Positions 1 through 6,004 of a DNA stretch of 6,241 bases are shown here, in pieces; position 1 is the stretch's first letter, and every line of letters starts with the position of its first letter. The stretch is from Ahrensia sp. GTDB lineage: Bacteria; Pseudomonadota; Alphaproteobacteria; Rhizobiales; Rhizobiaceae. Made by a program: the position numbers and the translations under genes. Where the stretch lies: the NCBI GenBank assembly GCA_024639025.1, contig JAHEJF010000119.1, positions 1-6,241 on the forward strand. The letters run 5' to 3'. The notes beneath the pieces are model-generated. The model saw only the letters and a program-made list of their open reading frames with translations. It did no database searches and was not told where the DNA came from.

Positions 1-446
1 TTGTTGCGGCCCAGACGTTGAAACCCGACATCGCCATACAGATCGATCTTCTGCTTACTGGCGACACGCCGGATATGGTCGACTGCACTGATGTCCAATT
101 GGGCGGCGGCGCAGGCATCAGTCTTTACTCCTTCCACGGACGGGGCACATTGAACGGCACCATACCCCACCCGGCATTGCCGCAGCTTTTCGAGCGTGCA
201 GCTACCAAGGCTGGTTTCGCTTTGCAGCGCAGCGCGCAAACCGGCGTGTTGACCGAGACCTCCTATGTTCAGTTGGTCGGTAGCGGCGTTGCTTGCATCG
301 ATGTTGGCTTTCCCTGTCGATACACGCATTCATCTTTGGAAGTGTGTGATCTGAATGACCTCGTGGATCTCGCCGACCTGCTCACAACATCGCTGAATAT
401 GATCGACAGTTCATTTTCTCTGGACCGGGATGATTTTGAGCAATGA
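1..446 (+). CDS. M42-family metallopeptidase (FrvX/SgcX-like), C-terminal 147 residues, 5' end outside window
   Basis: This is the C-terminal part of an M42 (glutamyl aminopeptidase / FrvX) family protein. The reading frame is open to the left edge: the first whole codon is at base 3 and reads VAAQTLKPDIAIQID, so the TTG at 18 is internal and not a start. M42 enzymes are cytoplasmic dinuclear-metal aminopeptidases of about 340-360 residues, so roughly 200 residues are missing, including the catalytic QEE segment that normally lies just before VAAQTLKPD. Visible landmarks, numbered from base 3, are the Asp-containing IQID and GDTPD segments (residues about 12-24), the HGRGTLNG and IPHP segments (about 45-57), and the RYTHSSLEV motif (about 106-114). 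His109 in that motif matches the family's C-terminal metal ligand. The stop overlaps the kinase start by ATGA, so the two are probably translationally coupled. E. coli FrvX and SgcX likewise sit in sugar-PTS operons. The family call is firm; the substrate is unknown. Confidence 0.88.
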   Translation, partial: VAAQTLKPDIAIQIDLLLTGDTPDMVDCTDVQLGGGAGISLYSFHGRGTLNGTIPHPALPQLFERAATKAGFALQRSAQTGVLTETSYVQLVGSGVACIDVGFPCRYTHSSLEVCDLNDLVDLADLLTTSLNMIDSSFSLDRDDFEQ

Positions 447-1945
447 GTTACACGCTGGGCATTGATATCGGGACCTTCGAGTCAAAAGGTGTACTTGTCG
501 ACTCAACCGGCAAGATCATTGCGCAGGCCGCCAGACCCCATGAAATGATTGTGCCGCGCGCTGGATGGGCAGAACACAATCCTGATGAAGATTGGTGGGG
601 CGACTTTGTTTTCATCACCCGTCAATTGCTGGCGGAGTCTGAAATCGATGCCGACGAGATCAAGGCAATCGGGTGCAGTGCAATTGGTCCGTGCATGTTG
701 CCTGTGGACGACGAGGGCAATGCGCTGATGAATGGCATGCTCTACGGCGTGGACAACAGAGCCGCTGCAGAAGTCGAAGAATTGACCGCGGATATCGGGG
801 AAGATGTCCTGCTTGACCGTTGCGGTAACGCGCTGACATCTCAATCGGTCGGGCCAAAAATCCTTTGGCTGAAGCGCAATCGGCCCGACTTGTTCGCACG
901 CACATCCAAAATCCATACTTCGACCACCTATATCGTTCACAAACTTACCGGTCGCACCGTCATCGATCACTACACGGCGGCAAATTTCAGCCCGCTCTAT
1001 GATATCGGCACACAAGACTGGACCGATGCGTTGACCGACAAAATCGTCGACCGGGCGATGTTGCCCGAGATCCTCTGGTCTTCAGAGATTGCTGGCGCTG
1101 TAACAGCAGACGCAGCTGCAGTGACTGGACTTGCCGACGGCACGCCGGTTCTAACAGGGACCATCGACGCAGCAGCGGAAGCGGTGAGTGTCGGCGTCGC
1201 ATCGCCGGGTGAAATGATGATCATGTATGGGTCAACGATTTTCATAATCATGCCGACCGCCAGCCGCGTGTCGGACCCGCGCCTGTGGTATGCGCCATGG
1301 TTGTTCAAGGGTCAGCATGCCAGCATGGCCGGCCTGGCAACAAGTGGAACCCTGACCCATTGGTTCCGTGACAGATTTGCAAAGGAACTGCCGAAGGCAA
1401 CCGCATTCGAGAGTTTGGCAGCAGAAGCTGCTGCTTCTCCGCCAGGTTCGAATGGTCTGGTCATGTTGCCGTATTTTTCTGGTGAACGCACTCCAATTCA
1501 CGACCCTTTTGCCAAGGGCACATTGCTGGGTCTGGATTTGACCCACACGCGAGGCGATGTCTACCGCGCCATGTTGGAAGGCATAGCCCTGGGAACCGGC
1601 CATGTAATTGAGACATATCGCGATGCTGGCGCGCCACCTGCCAAGCTGTTTGCCGTTGGCGGCGGGACCAAAAATACAGTCTGGTCGCAGACTACGTCGG
1701 ATGTTGCGGGCATGCCGCAGGTGCTTAGGGAAATTTCTGTCGGCGCATCATACGGCAACGCGTTTCTGGCCGCAGTTGCGACAGAGAGCGCCAGGCTTGA
1801 GGACATTGAAAAGTGGAACCCTGTCGTCAAACAAATTGAGCCGATAAAACAACATGAAGCAATTTATCTCGAAAGACTGACGCAATTCAAAGCGCTTTAT
1901 GGTTCGACCAAAGAGATCATGCACGCATTGGGCGACAGAACTTAA
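443..1945 (+). CDS. FGGY-family carbohydrate kinase (xylulokinase-like)
   Basis: A complete 500-residue cytoplasmic kinase of the FGGY family, which transfers phosphate from ATP to a sugar or polyol. The length is typical (480-520). The N-terminal domain opens with the phosphate-1 loop GIDIGTFESKG (residues 6-16), followed by GWAEHNPDEDWW (41-52), the substrate-side segment YGVDNRA (101-107) and GPKILWLKRN (137-146), a near match to the first family signature. The C-terminal ATPase lobe shows GTIDAAAEAVSVG (239-251), where Asp242 sits at the expected catalytic-base position, then PYFSGERTP (343-351) and the adenosine-binding stretch GGGTKNTVWSQ (406-416) with GASYGNAFLAA (434-444). No key element is missing. 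The start is fixed by the ATGA overlap with the peptidase gene; there is no strong ribosome site of its own, which fits coupled translation. The closest general resemblance is to xylulokinases, but specificity in this family (xylulose, ribulose, erythritol, glycerol, fuculose) cannot be read from motifs, so no symbol is given. Confidence 0.95.
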   Translation: MSYTLGIDIGTFESKGVLVDSTGKIIAQAARPHEMIVPRAGWAEHNPDEDWWGDFVFITRQLLAESEIDADEIKAIGCSAIGPCMLPVDDEGNALMNGMLYGVDNRAAAEVEELTADIGEDVLLDRCGNALTSQSVGPKILWLKRNRPDLFARTSKIHTSTTYIVHKLTGRTVIDHYTAANFSPLYDIGTQDWTDALTDKIVDRAMLPEILWSSEIAGAVTADAAAVTGLADGTPVLTGTIDAAAEAVSVGVASPGEMMIMYGSTIFIIMPTASRVSDPRLWYAPWLFKGQHASMAGLATSGTLTHWFRDRFAKELPKATAFESLAAEAAASPPGSNGLVMLPYFSGERTPIHDPFAKGTLLGLDLTHTRGDVYRAMLEGIALGTGHVIETYRDAGAPPAKLFAVGGGTKNTVWSQTTSDVAGMPQVLREISVGASYGNAFLAAVATESARLEDIEKWNPVVKQIEPIKQHEAIYLERLTQFKALYGSTKEIMHALGDRT

Positions 1946-1961
1946 GCGATCTGGTGCGATG

Positions 1962-2876
1962 CTACTTAACAGCGCCTGCCGTCATGCCTTTGATGATGTG
2001 CTTTTCCAGCAGGATACCGATGAACACAAGCGGCAGGATACCAGCCGCCGACAATGCGGCCATCGACCACCAATTTATGCCCTGGCTTCCAGTCTGACTT
2101 GCAATCATGACCGGTAAGGTTTTGGCGTCGGTCGCCGTCAATAGTGCTGCGAAGAAGTATTCGTTCCAGCACAGAACGAGCGAAAGGATAAAAGCGGCGA
2201 CCATGCCGGGCAGGACCAATGGCATGACGATCCTGACAAACACACCCCAAATAGACAGACCATCCACCAGCGCTGCTTCTTCAAGTTCAACAGGCACCGA
2301 GGCAAATTGGTCACGCATGATCCAAATTACGATCGGCAGAACCATCAATGTGTAGATCGCGATCATCCCCACACGGGTATCGAGCAGGGCCAACTCCTTA
2401 TACAGAACAAGAAATGGCAACGCCAAAACCACCGGCGGCAGGATGAGCTGAGAGAGGAAGAAGAACGAAATATCGGAGTTCCGCATAAAACCAAACCGAT
2501 AGGAGAATCGACTCAATCCGTAAGCTGCCAGCGACCCCAATCCAACTGCCAGCGCTGATGCCGAGACAGAAATAATGGTGCTGTTGAAGAAGCGTTTCAA
2601 AAACTCTTCCCGTACCGTCGAAATGTTGGAAATCGTATCGGGGCTCAGCCCCAGCGAACGCCAGCCGAGCCAACTGGGTGTAAACTCAAGCCAGGGTATG
2701 ATGTCACCCTGCATGACATTGCGTGCCACCTTGAATGACGTCGTCAGCGTCCAGAATATCGGGAATAGGCACACCACCGCCCATATGATGAGAACGCCAT
2801 ACAGTGCCACGCGCATCGTCCACCAACGCAGGCGCTGACGACGATCATAATCATCTGTTGAGATGGCAGTCATCAT
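1962..2876 (-). CDS. Carbohydrate ABC transporter permease, MalG type (CUT1 family)
   Basis: A complete 304-residue inner-membrane permease of a carbohydrate uptake ABC transporter. Six hydrophobic segments can be seen at about residues 22-45, 100-122, 137-160, 168-190, 221-245 and 275-292, as expected for MalG-like subunits. The cytoplasmic EAA loop, which docks on the ATPase, is clear: EEAALVDG (199-206) followed by RIVMPLVLPG (215-224). The C-terminus GMTAGAVK is the usual MalG-type ending. The start ATG overlaps the stop of the upstream permease gene by ATGA; a second ATG directly follows, so initiation could be one codon later. It is the last gene of the minus-strand operon, and its stop lies 16 bases from the convergent kinase stop. 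The pairing with a MalF-type subunit and a family 1 binding protein supports a sugar or polyol import role. The ligand is not determinable. Confidence 0.95.
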   Translation of the reverse strand: MMTAISTDDYDRRQRLRWWTMRVALYGVLIIWAVVCLFPIFWTLTTSFKVARNVMQGDIIPWLEFTPSWLGWRSLGLSPDTISNISTVREEFLKRFFNSTIISVSASALAVGLGSLAAYGLSRFSYRFGFMRNSDISFFFLSQLILPPVVLALPFLVLYKELALLDTRVGMIAIYTLMVLPIVIWIMRDQFASVPVELEEAALVDGLSIWGVFVRIVMPLVLPGMVAAFILSLVLCWNEYFFAALLTATDAKTLPVMIASQTGSQGINWWSMAALSAAGILPLVFIGILLEKHIIKGMTAGAVK

Positions 2877-3991
2877 CCAGCCCCCGTTGCACGTCGCACA
2901 ATGCGGTCGGAGATCTTGAGCACCACCGTCATGAAGATAACGATGATGACCAGATAGACGATGGCGAGTAGGGTGCCGTAACCAACATTTGAGCGGTCAC
3001 GATATTCGCGGAAAATAAAGCTGGTCACCGAATCTGTAGCGCCGCCGGGTCCGCCGGATGTCACATTGATGATGATGTCGGCCAGTTTCAGCTTGAATAT
3101 TATCCGGATCATCACGGCGGTAATTGAAACCGGCAGCATCAATGGAAAGGTGACTTCCCAAAACCGCTGCCAAGGTGTCGCGCCATCCACTTCTGCCGCC
3201 TCCAAGACTTCCTTTGGCATGGCCTGAAGGCCGGCAAGGATCATGATCATCATGAAAGGAATGAAGGTCCAGGCATCCATTGCCATGATCATGAACTTGG
3301 CCAGTTCCGGCGAGCTGAAGAAGGACGGGTTCTCCCATCCCAGCCATCTGACGAAGCGAGAAATCGGACCAAATCGAATTTCCAGCATCGACTTGCCGAT
3401 CATCCAGCTTACGGCGACTGGCGACAACATAAGCGGCAACAGGAAGGTGACACGCCAGAATTTGCGTCCGACAATATTAGCGTTCAACACAAGCGCCAGC
3501 CCAAATGCGATCGCATATTCAATCAGAATAACGACGGTGTAGATCAGCATGTTGTAAAGCGCATTCCAGTAAAATGGGTCGCTCATCATCTGGCGTACAT
3601 TATCGAGGCCATTGAATTTTCTGCCTGTCAGTGAGGCCAGATTCCAATCCGAAAACGAAATCCACAGCGCAAAGACCAGCGGAAAAACAACCATGGAAAT
3701 TACAAACAAGGCGGCAGGAAGGACGAACAGCGAGCGCTTGCCCTGTTCGCCATAGATGAGCACGCGCGAAACGCAGAGAGCCAACGCCCAAATGAAATAA
3801 CCAAACAGTACCGGGCGCCAGTTTTCAAAACCAAAGGATATGGCACCGGCGTCAAACAAAGCCTGAATGGCAAACAGCCCGAACATCAGCACAACGCTGC
3901 CCCACAAAAGCAGCTTGCCCAATCGAATTCGGCTGTCCGAAATATTATCGGCATCGACAGTATGCAAAAGATCGCCTTCAGCGGCACTCAT
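2873..3991 (-). CDS. Carbohydrate ABC transporter permease, MalF type (CUT1 family), with extra N-terminal membrane segments
   Basis: A complete 372-residue inner-membrane permease, longer than the roughly 290-320 residues common for this subunit. The extra length is N-terminal: after a hydrophilic start (1-26) there are two additional hydrophobic segments at about 27-48 and 61-80, a short charged GEQGKRS stretch, and then the usual core beginning SLFVLPAALF (87-96). Core segments lie at about 87-113, 147-170, 180-200, 232-255, 286-308 and 339-360, so about eight membrane spans in all, a count that E. coli MalF also has. The EAA loop is EVLEAAEVDG (261-270) followed by WEVTFPLMLP (278-287). 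The NVTSGGPGGATD region (309-320) is also typical. The start has only a weak upstream GGA, and a stop lies five codons upstream in frame, so no earlier start exists. It follows the binding-protein gene after 100 bases containing a hairpin, and is ATGA-coupled to the MalG-type gene. Confidence 0.94.
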   Translation of the reverse strand: MSAAEGDLLHTVDADNISDSRIRLGKLLLWGSVVLMFGLFAIQALFDAGAISFGFENWRPVLFGYFIWALALCVSRVLIYGEQGKRSLFVLPAALFVISMVVFPLVFALWISFSDWNLASLTGRKFNGLDNVRQMMSDPFYWNALYNMLIYTVVILIEYAIAFGLALVLNANIVGRKFWRVTFLLPLMLSPVAVSWMIGKSMLEIRFGPISRFVRWLGWENPSFFSSPELAKFMIMAMDAWTFIPFMMIMILAGLQAMPKEVLEAAEVDGATPWQRFWEVTFPLMLPVSITAVMIRIIFKLKLADIIINVTSGGPGGATDSVTSFIFREYRDRSNVGYGTLLAIVYLVIIVIFMTVVLKISDRIVRRATGAG

Positions 3992-4039
3992 CGATCCAGG
4001 CTTTCATGCAGGTTTCAAGTATTAGTTTCCATGTCGACC

Positions 4040-4075
4040 AAGAGAAAAGGTCAGTCATAACTGACCGACCTTTTC
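4040..4075 (-). terminator. Intercistronic hairpin with U-tract between binding-protein and permease genes
   Basis: In the minus-strand transcript, just after the binding-protein stop, there is a perfect 7-bp stem GGTCAGT/ACTGACC with a four-base loop (plus-strand 4049-4055 and 4060-4066), followed at once by TTTTCTCTT. The same bases can form a longer alternative: arms 4044-4052 and 4067-4075 (GAAAAGGTC/GACCTTTTC, 9 bp perfect), one mismatch, then 4 inner pairs (4054-4057 with 4062-4065). The 9-bp outer arms pair the A-tract with the U-tract, a form common in intrinsic terminators. Placed between a binding-protein gene and its permeases, it most likely ends part of the transcripts or protects the upstream message from 3' decay, giving excess binding protein. 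Both hairpin and U-tract are seen directly; partial termination is inferred. Confidence 0.8.
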
Positions 4076-4091
4076 ATATTGCTACATCGAG

Positions 4092-5729
4092 TTACAGCCC
4101 CAAGCTTGCCTTATACAAGGCAATCTGACTGTCCCGGCCAATTTGCTCGGTAATCTTTTCCCAGGCAGCCGCAATAGCATCTGCGCCTTCCTGGGCCGAG
4201 CCATATTGGCCAGCATAGATTTTAGCCAGCTCATCTTCGGCGACCGAGTAATACTGGAAAATACCCGGAATGCGAGGCTCAATGGCTGCATTGGGATGGT
4301 TGTAGGAATCGGCATTCGACCCGAGATAGTCTTCGATGAAGGCACGATCGTAACCAGCTGCTTCCCATTCGTCGTAGATGAAGTGCGAATTGCGATAAGG
4401 CTGGAAACCGGACGGATAGGCTGAGCACCAAAGCGAGATATCCTTGCCACCAAGATGTGCCGCGGCACTCCAGGCTGCCTTACGCTTCTTCTCATCACCG
4501 GAGACACGCTTGGTCACATAGATGCCCCAACCGATATAGGCCATGTTGGGCGCCTCATTGTAGGTCTCTTCCCAAGCGCCGGATTTGCTGTTGTAAACCC
4601 GGTCGCTTCCCGGATTGATGCCGAAGCCAACAACATCTCCGACGACCGAAGTATCAGATGTGCGGGCGTTGGAACCAATGTCACCCCACCACATCAGCAT
4701 GGAACCGGTTCCGGCGAGGAATTGCTGGAAGCCTGTTGTGCCCGGATCCGCATTGATCTGGTCAGCCGGATAAGCATTTGCCTCAATCAGGTCCAGGACA
4801 TCCTGGATCGCCTGCACCCAAGCCGGGTTGTTGACCCGAGGCTTCATAGTGTCGGGATCGAACAGCCAGGCCGGATCGTCGGGGTGCTTGGCATAGGCCG
4901 CTGCACGGTTTTCGATGAAGTAAAAGCCGAATCCGCCCCAACCTTTGAGCGGATCAAGATAACCATGGGCGGGCAGACCGGTCAGTGGGTCTTCCTTGCC
5001 AACCAATTCCTTGGAAACGGCGTTGACTTCCTGCCAGGTCTTGGGCACTTCCATGCCAGTGATGGAGCCTTCGCCGAAATAGTCGGTCCGATAGGCAAAG
5101 GTGTGACAGTCGCCATCAATTGTGATCCGATATTTCTTGCCATCCCATGTACCGACAGGTGGCTTGAGATATCCCACAAGATCATCTTCTTCGATCTGCG
5201 TTTCGACCCAACCTGGCATCTCATCAAGCAGGCCCTTGCCAGCTGTATCACCTTCAAATGGAGCGCCCATTTCGATGATGTCAAAATCAACCGTTCCGGT
5301 GGCGATGGCCTGTTGCAGGCGCGCATTATAGTCGGCCTGCGCAAGGTCAATCCAGTTGATCTTGGCACCTGTATAGGCTTCCCATGGTTTCAGGAACCCG
5401 CGGAACAGGAAGTTGTGCAAGTTCTGGTTGTTAAGCCCCATAAAGGTCAGCTCGACACCCTCAAACTCTCCCTCCTGGACACTGGCCTTGGTGGCCCCCA
5501 GGCAAAGCTCTCCCACTTTCTGCCAGTCAGCATCGGTCGGTGAACCCTTACCAACGCCAGGGATCTGCAAAATTGCCTCCCGAACATTGACGTGGCTGTC
5601 AGCTTGCGCCGATTTCGGAAGCCCTGCCAACGCGGTTGTCGCACCCAGCGCCGCGACAGCCGTACCACGCAAAACATCGCGGCGACTGGCTTGCTTTGCC
5701 ATTAAAATTTCGTAGATATCAACTTTCAT
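4092..5729 (-). CDS. Extracellular (periplasmic) sugar-binding protein, family 1, with Tat signal
   Basis: A complete 545-residue solute-binding protein for the ABC importer, acting in the periplasm. The N-terminus carries a twin-arginine signal: SRRDVLRG (residues 15-22), a hydrophobic alanine-rich stretch (23-37) and a likely cleavage AQA/DSH after residue 43. The mature part has the family 1 binding-protein pattern, for example GVELTFMGLNNQNLHNF (91-107), LKPWEAYTGAKINWIDL (113-129) and QQAIATGTVDFDII (139-152), plus the WWGDIGSNA and NMAYIGWGIYVTK segments in the second lobe. It is longer than the usual 410-450 residues, placing it in the large-SBP subgroup. The ATG at 5729 is chosen because GGAGG sits six bases upstream; it adds nine residues (MKVDIYEIL) before a second in-frame Met that has no comparable ribosome site. 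It is the first gene of the minus-strand transporter operon, followed by a hairpin. The ligand is unknown; polyol or oligosaccharide ligands are both possible. Confidence 0.94.
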   Translation of the reverse strand: MKVDIYEILMAKQASRRDVLRGTAVAALGATTALAGLPKSAQADSHVNVREAILQIPGVGKGSPTDADWQKVGELCLGATKASVQEGEFEGVELTFMGLNNQNLHNFLFRGFLKPWEAYTGAKINWIDLAQADYNARLQQAIATGTVDFDIIEMGAPFEGDTAGKGLLDEMPGWVETQIEEDDLVGYLKPPVGTWDGKKYRITIDGDCHTFAYRTDYFGEGSITGMEVPKTWQEVNAVSKELVGKEDPLTGLPAHGYLDPLKGWGGFGFYFIENRAAAYAKHPDDPAWLFDPDTMKPRVNNPAWVQAIQDVLDLIEANAYPADQINADPGTTGFQQFLAGTGSMLMWWGDIGSNARTSDTSVVGDVVGFGINPGSDRVYNSKSGAWEETYNEAPNMAYIGWGIYVTKRVSGDEKKRKAAWSAAAHLGGKDISLWCSAYPSGFQPYRNSHFIYDEWEAAGYDRAFIEDYLGSNADSYNHPNAAIEPRIPGIFQYYSVAEDELAKIYAGQYGSAQEGADAIAAAWEKITEQIGRDSQIALYKASLGL

Positions 5730-5735
5730 TTTATT

Positions 5736-5740
5736 CCTCC
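5736..5740 (-). promoter_or_regulatory. Strong ribosome binding site of the sugar-binding protein gene
   Basis: The minus strand reads GGAGGAATAAAATG: a full GGAGG with a six-base AT-rich spacer to the ATG at 5729. It decides the start over the Met ten codons in, and is much stronger than the site in front of the MalF-type gene, consistent with high expression of the binding protein. Confidence 0.8.
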
Positions 5741-5781
5741 CAATCGACCCAGAGCTAGAAGTGTCCCTACGTCATGTCGTT

Positions 5782-5789
5782 GTCATGAC
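5782..5789. repeat. Short palindrome GTCATGAC with a nearby direct copy of GTCATG
   Basis: GTCATGAC is an 8-base perfect palindrome, and GTCATG also occurs at 5771-5776, eleven bases earlier (about one helical turn). It lies in the untranslated leader of the binding-protein gene. Spacing of one turn is suggestive of a protein site, but an 8-base palindrome can easily arise by chance, so this is only a candidate. Confidence 0.25.
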
Positions 5790-5827
5790 CCATCGTCTTT
5801 CATCCAATTGATCGGATCGTGGGCCAA

Positions 5828-5846
5828 GTTTCAGAACTGCTGAAAC
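5828..5846. promoter_or_regulatory. Operator-like perfect inverted repeat GTTTCAG-N5-CTGAAAC
   Basis: Seven-base arms (5828-5834 and 5840-5846) are exact reverse complements around the spacer AACTG. The element is 19 bases long, the size of a typical dimeric repressor site, and is centred about 29 bases downstream of the predicted transcription start of the binding-protein operon, where a bound repressor would block transcription. A second, overlapping near-palindrome TGAAACGGTTCA (5841-5852) has a central CG as in LacI-family sites, so the true operator boundaries are uncertain. No regulator gene is present in the window to match it with. The symmetry is seen directly; the regulatory role is inferred. 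Confidence 0.6.
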
Positions 5847-5872
5847 GGTTCACTACTTATGAGCGAGGACAA

Positions 5873-5902
5873 ACTGTAGGGGTGCAAAATTTACTCTGTC
5901 AA
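5873..5902 (-). promoter_or_regulatory. Predicted sigma70-type promoter of the sugar-binding protein/permease operon
   Basis: On the minus strand, a consensus -35 TTGACA (plus-strand 5897-5902) is followed after 18 bases by TACAGT (plus-strand 5873-5878), matching four of six -10 positions. Predicted transcription would begin near 5866, giving a leader of about 137 bases that contains the operator-like repeat. The exact TTGACA and its correct placement make this the best promoter candidate in the region; the -10 is imperfect. Confidence 0.55.
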
Positions 5903-5927
5903 CTCAAAGGGATGATTTCGTCATAAT

Positions 5928-5956
5928 TTGGATCGAGAATAGACATTGCTTGTAAG
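5928..5956 (+). promoter_or_regulatory. Weak candidate promoter for the divergent ABC ATPase gene
   Basis: TTGGAT (5928-5933) is followed after 17 bases by TGTAAG (5951-5956), each agreeing with sigma70 consensus at four positions. A better-looking TTGACC at 5975-5980 would place its -10 over the ATG itself and is therefore unlikely. The plus-strand promoter is thus not well defined by sequence; this is the most reasonable placement seen. Confidence 0.22.
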
Positions 5957-6004
5957 CCTGCTAAGTTCATTTTTTTGACCATATGAGACTGTCGGAAATA
6001 TTGA

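Noticed and set aside
18..20. TTG as the start codon of the first gene
   Set aside because: The frame remains open to the left edge and the upstream residues VAAQT continue the M42 family pattern, so this codon is an internal leucine.
503..1015. A 170-residue minus-strand open frame inside the kinase gene
   Set aside because: It overlaps conserved kinase coding sequence, has no family resemblance and no credible ribosome site; treated as a shadow.
4003..4019. GTTTCA-like half site upstream of the MalF-type gene resembling one arm of the operator repeat
   Set aside because: Only a single six-base match with no symmetrical partner; not distinguishable from chance.
4455..5543. A 362-residue open frame on the plus strand, opposite the sugar-binding protein gene
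   Set aside because: It lies wholly inside the well-supported binding-protein gene in the complementary strand, shows no recognisable domain or signal, and is rich in the residues expected from reading the reverse complement of coding sequence. Long antisense frames are common in such genes.
5912..5923. Short inverted repeat ATGA-TTTCG-TCAT in the divergent region
   Set aside because: Only four-base arms with no extension; expected by chance in a 275-base region.
5975..6003. TTGACC followed by ATATTG as a plus-strand promoter for the ATPase gene
   Set aside because: The spacing is acceptable but the transcription start would fall inside the coding region, leaving the ribosome site untranscribed.
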